DNA of 64,000 nt. Source: CAVYHJ01 sp963768165 [NCBI: uncultured bacterium]. Lineage in GTDB: Bacteria > UBP4 > UBA4092. Positions 60,214-64,000 of this stretch are shown here, in pieces (the first letter of the stretch is position 1; the number at the start of each line of letters is the position of its first letter). The DNA lies in assembly GCA_963768165.1 (NCBI GenBank), contig CAVYHJ010000002.1, positions 558,001-622,000 on the forward strand, written 5' to 3'. Both the position numbers and the translations under genes were made by a program. The notes beneath the pieces were generated by a model, which did no database searches, was not told the origin of the DNA, and saw only the letters and a program-made list of their open reading frames with translations.

Positions 60214-61755
60214 TTATTTCATATCGGGAAGCACTAAATTCTTACGTTGATATAAGACAACGGGCTTATTATTTAAAAGAAACTTCGGTGTCGGAAAAGA
60301 ATGTATCGGCATATATTCGTTTTTAAACCATTCAGGCAACGTTTTTGGATCAGTTGTAATTTCATATAAAACACAGAAATCTGGTTTCAATGTTCTGTAC
60401 GACCACCACCAATCCGTTGCTAAATGTCCCACAACTTCCGGAGTAACCAATCCGCAGGGATCAATCATTCGAAAATTCGAATAATATCCAATGATTCCTA
60501 TTTCAGTACACGCCACTGTATTCGCTGGTGTTCCAACCGATTTTAATTCTTTCACAATACTCTGATAAACCGGGAATCGTGTTTGCCGGATATTCCAGTC
60601 ATAGACCAGTGAGAGAATTTGATAATGGAAAATTAATGTGATCACTAACAACATGAGTATACCAGAATTATTAAAATATTTCCGAATAGTTAAGGTGTTG
60701 GAATGATTGCCAATAAACCAGTAAGAAATAATTTGCGGAGTCCAGTAAATTCCATAAGCGGCAAGGATGACCATCCCGAAAATCACAGGAATATAATACC
60801 AGAGATACGAACCGGGAATTTGTAGAAAAGAATAACTGATAAAATACAATAATGACCAAAAGAAAATCAGTAATGGTTTGCGAAAATAAAGAAAACAATA
60901 TATCAAGCCTAACAAAAACAAAATCAATAGAATCCGATTGTAGACAATCGAAATAAAGGGAAGACCTTGATTATGAATAAATGCCGGGAAAAAATTCCCA
61001 AGGCCGAAAAACCACGTACCGATTTTACCCTGGGCTATTTTTGCGCTTAGGGTATTGGGTGTGAAACTGCCAAAATACAACTTTGAAAAAAGAAACCAGG
61101 GCAGGAGTAGAACCAGTATTAATAAAAATGGGCCTAGGGGGAAATTACGCTTTTGCCACAGGTAATGAACCAGTAATATAAATGGCACCAAAATACTATC
61201 AGGACGATTTAACACCGCCAAGGAAAGGAAAAAAGAGGAGAGATAATATTTTTCATTGTAGTATCCATAAAATCCAATTAGGACTAACAAAAGTGAGAAA
61301 TTTGATTCTAAACCGATTCCAAAGAGAAATGTAGGTTGAGTCATCAGAAGAAGAGAAGCAATCATTCCAACAGCCCGTTGTCCCCAACCCAAGAAAATTA
61401 AATAAGTTAGAATGCTAACACCTGTCCAGGAAGCCATACTGATAACAGTGGAAATCTGCGGAAGATCGAAACCCAGTTTGTAAACCACGACCATTAGAAA
61501 GGTATAAAGCGGGTTGGTGACTCCCAATACTCTTTCGCCGGTATTGTATACAAAACCTAATCCTTCAGCAATATTGCGCGCATAACGGTAGGTAATGAAA
61601 GGGTCATCGGTACGGTAATGGCGGAAGAAAATACCTATAGTAAGTCCCAGACCCAAAATGATACAGCAAAAAGCATAATCAATGGGCAGTTTACCCGATT
61701 GATTTTTTGAAGATACAGCAGATACACTGCCGGAGGAAGCGGATTCAATATACAT
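60214..61755 (-). CDS. GT-C family membrane glycosyltransferase
   Basis: 513 residues with about eleven TM. The N-terminal loop after TM1 carries DDPFITYRYARNIAEGLGFV, the acidic motif of lipid-linked GT-C arabinosyl/mannosyltransferases. A periplasmic C-terminal region (about 400-500) follows. Acts on a polyprenyl-phosphate sugar at the outer side of the inner membrane; acceptor unknown. The N-terminus MYIESASSGSVSAVSSKNQ is cytoplasmic. Confidence 0.8.
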   Translation of the reverse strand: MYIESASSGSVSAVSSKNQSGKLPIDYAFCCIILGLGLTIGIFFRHYRTDDPFITYRYARNIAEGLGFVYNTGERVLGVTNPLYTFLMVVVYKLGFDLPQISTVISMASWTGVSILTYLIFLGWGQRAVGMIASLLLMTQPTFLFGIGLESNFSLLLVLIGFYGYYNEKYYLSSFFLSLAVLNRPDSILVPFILLVHYLWQKRNFPLGPFLLILVLLLPWFLFSKLYFGSFTPNTLSAKIAQGKIGTWFFGLGNFFPAFIHNQGLPFISIVYNRILLILFLLGLIYCFLYFRKPLLIFFWSLLYFISYSFLQIPGSYLWYYIPVIFGMVILAAYGIYWTPQIISYWFIGNHSNTLTIRKYFNNSGILMLLVITLIFHYQILSLVYDWNIRQTRFPVYQSIVKELKSVGTPANTVACTEIGIIGYYSNFRMIDPCGLVTPEVVGHLATDWWWSYRTLKPDFCVLYEITTDPKTLPEWFKNEYMPIHSFPTPKFLLNNKPVVLYQRKNLVLPDMK

Positions 61756-62249
61756 TGCTTACATTTTATAAGAAAACCAGAACAATCTCTAGTAAATCAA
61801 ACAAAAAGCACCTTGCGATATTGTCTTTTCAGTATTTATTCCCGTGAAGGATGGAATATTAGATTGAAGATTTCCGAGAGAAGATATGCAATATCCTTCG
61901 CTCCGATCAAGGACATGGATTTAAGATTTAGAAGAGAATTACTCCGTTGGAAGGCGTCGGAAAATGTTTTCATATTCTACGACACTTTAGTGTACGGTTC
62001 TTGGGGCTTTAGCCCATTATGTCTTGGACTGAAGTCCAGCTACCCTTCGTGTTAAGGAATTAATTTTATATTAAACTGTCGGGTAGAAGATGATGGGATT
62101 TATTCCCGTAAACTTGTCATTCTTGAGTCCTGTTCTTTAGGACGAAGAATCTCTGGCTCAAGGACATGGATTTATGATGTAGAAGAGAATTACTCTGTTG
62201 GAAGGCGTCGGGAAATCCATTTCATTCTATTCCCGATGCATAATAATTA
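61756..62249. other. Repeat-rich intergenic region with a direct repeat
   Basis: About 490 bases without a credible gene. A 65-70 base direct repeat is present at about 61908-61975 and 62157-62224: TCAAGGACATGGATTTA, then TAGAAGAGAATTACTC, then GTTGGAAGGCGTCGG. The second copy ends in an intact GCGTCGGGAA palindrome (62205-62239), the first in a degenerate one (61954-61984). Between them lie GGGCTTTAGCCC- and GGACTGAAGTCC-type palindromes and a degenerate GTCATTCTTGAG/GAAGAATC element. An ATTGCAT-core element is at 61876-61896. Confidence 0.65.
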
Positions 62250-63821
62250 CTAATAAAAGTATTGTGAATTATCTGTAAACATTGGCATCACTTTTCCTTT
62301 TAGCCCTTTTAATTTCCTTTGTTCTTGAATATTAACAAAATTAATTAAATATATAATTGCGGATTTTGCCAATTTCATTATTTTAATGGTTTCTTCCAAA
62401 AATACATCATATTCTATACAGTAATAATCTTTATTTTTATCTGGAGTTACCAAGTCATAAATAATAAGCTTTTGATGTTGTGCTGCATTTCTAATATTTC
62501 CTAATTTGCCATAGTAGGGAGTCTTAAAATCTTTATTTATATCATAAAGCGCATAAAGACTTATATTTTTCGTATTTAATATTTCATCTCTTATAATATA
62601 GTTATTATCTTTATTAGGATTATTCTCGTTTTTCTTTTCCCAAATTGTCCAATAATAGATTTTTTTATTTTCAATACCTAATCCAAGATATTCATTTATG
62701 AATAAGGCGATTTTATCAAAAATACTATAAGCATCTTTAAAAGCAGATTTTAATAATCCATAATAAATATTAAATTGAGAATAATCAAGGGTATTAACAA
62801 AAGTCGTTCTTAGGCTTATATTATTAAAATCCTTTCTTTTAAATTGAGACTGAACCAATAATAATCTGGCTACTGCATAATCTTCTTTTATCTGATTAAT
62901 AGTTTTTGCCAATTTGTAGAAGGTAGTATTGTCGCCAACTGAAGTAATTAACCTTATAAATATGGGATCGCATATTGATTCCTCACAATTATCTTCATGA
63001 ATATGAAAATTAAGAAATAATTTATTTTTAATGCAATAATCAATATAAAATAATTCAAATTTTGATAGTTTTTTTCTGTCATATTCTTGATGTTGAAACC
63101 TTCTATCCAAAATGCTTTTATCCTTAAAATCTTCCCTAATCTTTTCACGTTCATTTTCAAATATTTCTCTTGTGTAAATATCTATACCTTTACTCTCAAT
63201 AATTGGAGAAAGCATTTGATATGATTCATGATAAATAGCACCTCTATATTTACCCGAGACATCGGCAAAAAATCTTAAGGCTCTTGATTTATTTAAAAGG
63301 GCATTAGGAAAATATTTACTATATTTTAAAGCCTCATTATATGCATCAATGGATTCAACTACCCTTCCAATATTTTTTAGACAATTCCCATAGTTAACCC
63401 ATAAACGTTCATTATATATATCTCCCAATTCAAATGCTTTTCTAAAATGCAATTTGGCATTTTCTAAATTCTTAGATTTTGGGATTTCCGTTATTCCAAG
63501 TTGTTTTTCTTCTATATTATATAAGTCTGAGTAACCAGTCGCTAGATTGTAATGAATTAATGCAAAACACATGCTTAATTCTTTATTTTTTAATAAAGAT
63601 TCTCCTTGATTGATACCTTCTCTTATTAATTCGTTATTTTTAAGCCCATGCCCAATATCTATAAGAAAGTTAGCTCTATTATTTGCATAGTTTATGTTAT
63701 TCGGTTCTTTTGAATAGAGTGAATTTAGAAAATCAAGTGCTTTTTGATATTCATGGTTATTAATTAAATTAGAAATTGTATTTAAATTATTTACTATTTC
63801 AGGATCAGGTTGTTTATGCAT
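62250..63821 (-). CDS. TPR-HEPN protein (LA2681-like)
   Basis: 523 residues, very AT-rich. The N-terminal half (to about 210) has TPR-like helical repeats (YQKALDFLNSLYSKEPNN and YNEALKYSKYFPNALLNKS). The C-terminal region contains ALYDINKDF and IRNAAQHQK, the R-x4-H motif of HEPN domains, as in the LA2681-like family. HEPN domains are commonly RNases in anti-phage systems. AAGGA precedes the ATG. Lies 36 bases downstream of a probable restriction/methylase gene on the same strand, so a defence context is likely. Confidence 0.75.
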   Translation of the reverse strand: MHKQPDPEIVNNLNTISNLINNHEYQKALDFLNSLYSKEPNNINYANNRANFLIDIGHGLKNNELIREGINQGESLLKNKELSMCFALIHYNLATGYSDLYNIEEKQLGITEIPKSKNLENAKLHFRKAFELGDIYNERLWVNYGNCLKNIGRVVESIDAYNEALKYSKYFPNALLNKSRALRFFADVSGKYRGAIYHESYQMLSPIIESKGIDIYTREIFENEREKIREDFKDKSILDRRFQHQEYDRKKLSKFELFYIDYCIKNKLFLNFHIHEDNCEESICDPIFIRLITSVGDNTTFYKLAKTINQIKEDYAVARLLLVQSQFKRKDFNNISLRTTFVNTLDYSQFNIYYGLLKSAFKDAYSIFDKIALFINEYLGLGIENKKIYYWTIWEKKNENNPNKDNNYIIRDEILNTKNISLYALYDINKDFKTPYYGKLGNIRNAAQHQKLIIYDLVTPDKNKDYYCIEYDVFLEETIKIMKLAKSAIIYLINFVNIQEQRKLKGLKGKVMPMFTDNSQYFY

Positions 63822-63857
63822 AATGTCCTTAGGAAAATAAATATGCTTGATTACATG

Positions 63858-64000
63858 TTAAATTTCTTCAACAATCTTTATTTCTTCCTCTGTTAAACCA
63901 TAGAATTCATAGACCAGTTGGTCAATTTGGTGGTCGGTGGTGGTGATTTGGCGTTGGAGGGATTCTTTGTCATGGGGTGTTTTGGCTTGGGGTAATTGTT
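63858..64000 (-). CDS. C-terminus of a probable Eco57I-type restriction/methylase protein (truncated by window)
   Basis: Only the last 47 codons are in the window, ending QIDQLVYEFYGLTEEEI then KIVEEI and TAA. The IDxLVYELYGLTEEE tail is typical of Eco57I-like and N6-adenine methyltransferase/restriction proteins. The rest lies beyond 64000. Its neighbour is a HEPN gene. Confidence 0.65.
   Translation of the reverse strand, partial: QLPQAKTPHDKESLQRQITTTDHQIDQLVYEFYGLTEEEIKIVEEI

Noticed and set aside
1-64000. tRNA and rRNA genes
   Set aside because: No cloverleaf or rRNA signature was seen when reading the intergenic regions on both strands; a covariance-model scan would be needed to exclude them fully.

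Overview
The window is chromosomal DNA of a Gram-negative bacterium of moderate GC with AT-rich spacers. It encodes an outer-membrane beta-barrel, lipoproteins, system II cytochrome c maturation and an unusually large set of c-type cytochromes: about 85 CXXCH motifs plus four longer-spaced variants. The lifestyle suggested is respiratory, with extracellular electron transfer (EET) in the style of Geobacter and also an aerobic chain. The phylum cannot be fixed from the sequence alone. Interspersed palindromes inside genes and simple-sequence tracts at gene starts look like those of uncultivated candidate-phylum genomes, but that is an impression.

Region 1 (1-14.9 kb, all minus strand) is an EET locus. 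It holds two OmcS-type hexaheme cytochromes (the family that polymerises into extracellular cytochrome nanowires in Geobacter), each next to an NHL beta-propeller gene. It also holds a cytochrome with 8-10 hemes, an outer-membrane beta-barrel with an NHL propeller inserted in it, two CsgG-like proteins, a PD40 propeller and a CbcL-like fusion of multiheme cytochrome c to cytochrome b. One propeller gene is fused to a response-regulator receiver domain. Region 2 (15-18 kb) has a secreted trypsin-like protease and an ankyrin protein among repeats. Region 3 (18-29.3 kb, minus) reads as one operon: resB, two ccsA paralogues, hemA, a 45-heme cytochrome, a heme-sensor histidine kinase and a sigma54 activator. 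Region 4 (29.9-34.9 kb, plus) has three GcvH-like proteins lacking the lipoyl lysine around a HybA-HybB fusion, then a tetraheme cytochrome. Region 5 (35-41 kb) has a DUF6883/DUF4926 pair, a secreted protein, a second heme-sensor kinase/sigma54 activator pair and an archaemetzincin. Region 6 (41-53.7 kb, plus) is a compact respiratory operon: SCO1, an A2-type cytochrome oxidase, heme O synthase, a membrane-bound cytochrome c and alternative complex III without ActE. Region 7 (54-64 kb) is accessory: a lipoprotein, a DUF2961 protein flanked by an intact and a decayed epimerase, queC, a LOG-family protein, a GT-C glycosyltransferase, a HEPN protein and the tail of a probable restriction/methylase gene.

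Four sigma54-type -24/-12 promoters (TGGCA-type, GG-N10-GC) stand before the PD40/NHL/OmcS operon, the receiver-NHL/OmcS operon, the resB-hemA-45-heme operon and the GcvH/HybAB operon. Three of them carry a TGCGT(R)AWWT(Y)ACGCA palindrome. With two sigma54 activators paired to heme-carrying sensor kinases in the same window, this suggests one redox-controlled regulon joining heme synthesis, cytochrome maturation, quinol oxidation and nanowire formation. Several families of short palindromes are scattered through the window. One, with GCGTCGGGAA arms, is inserted in frame in three coding genes, much like Rickettsia palindromic elements, and lies exactly at the receiver/propeller fusion joint.
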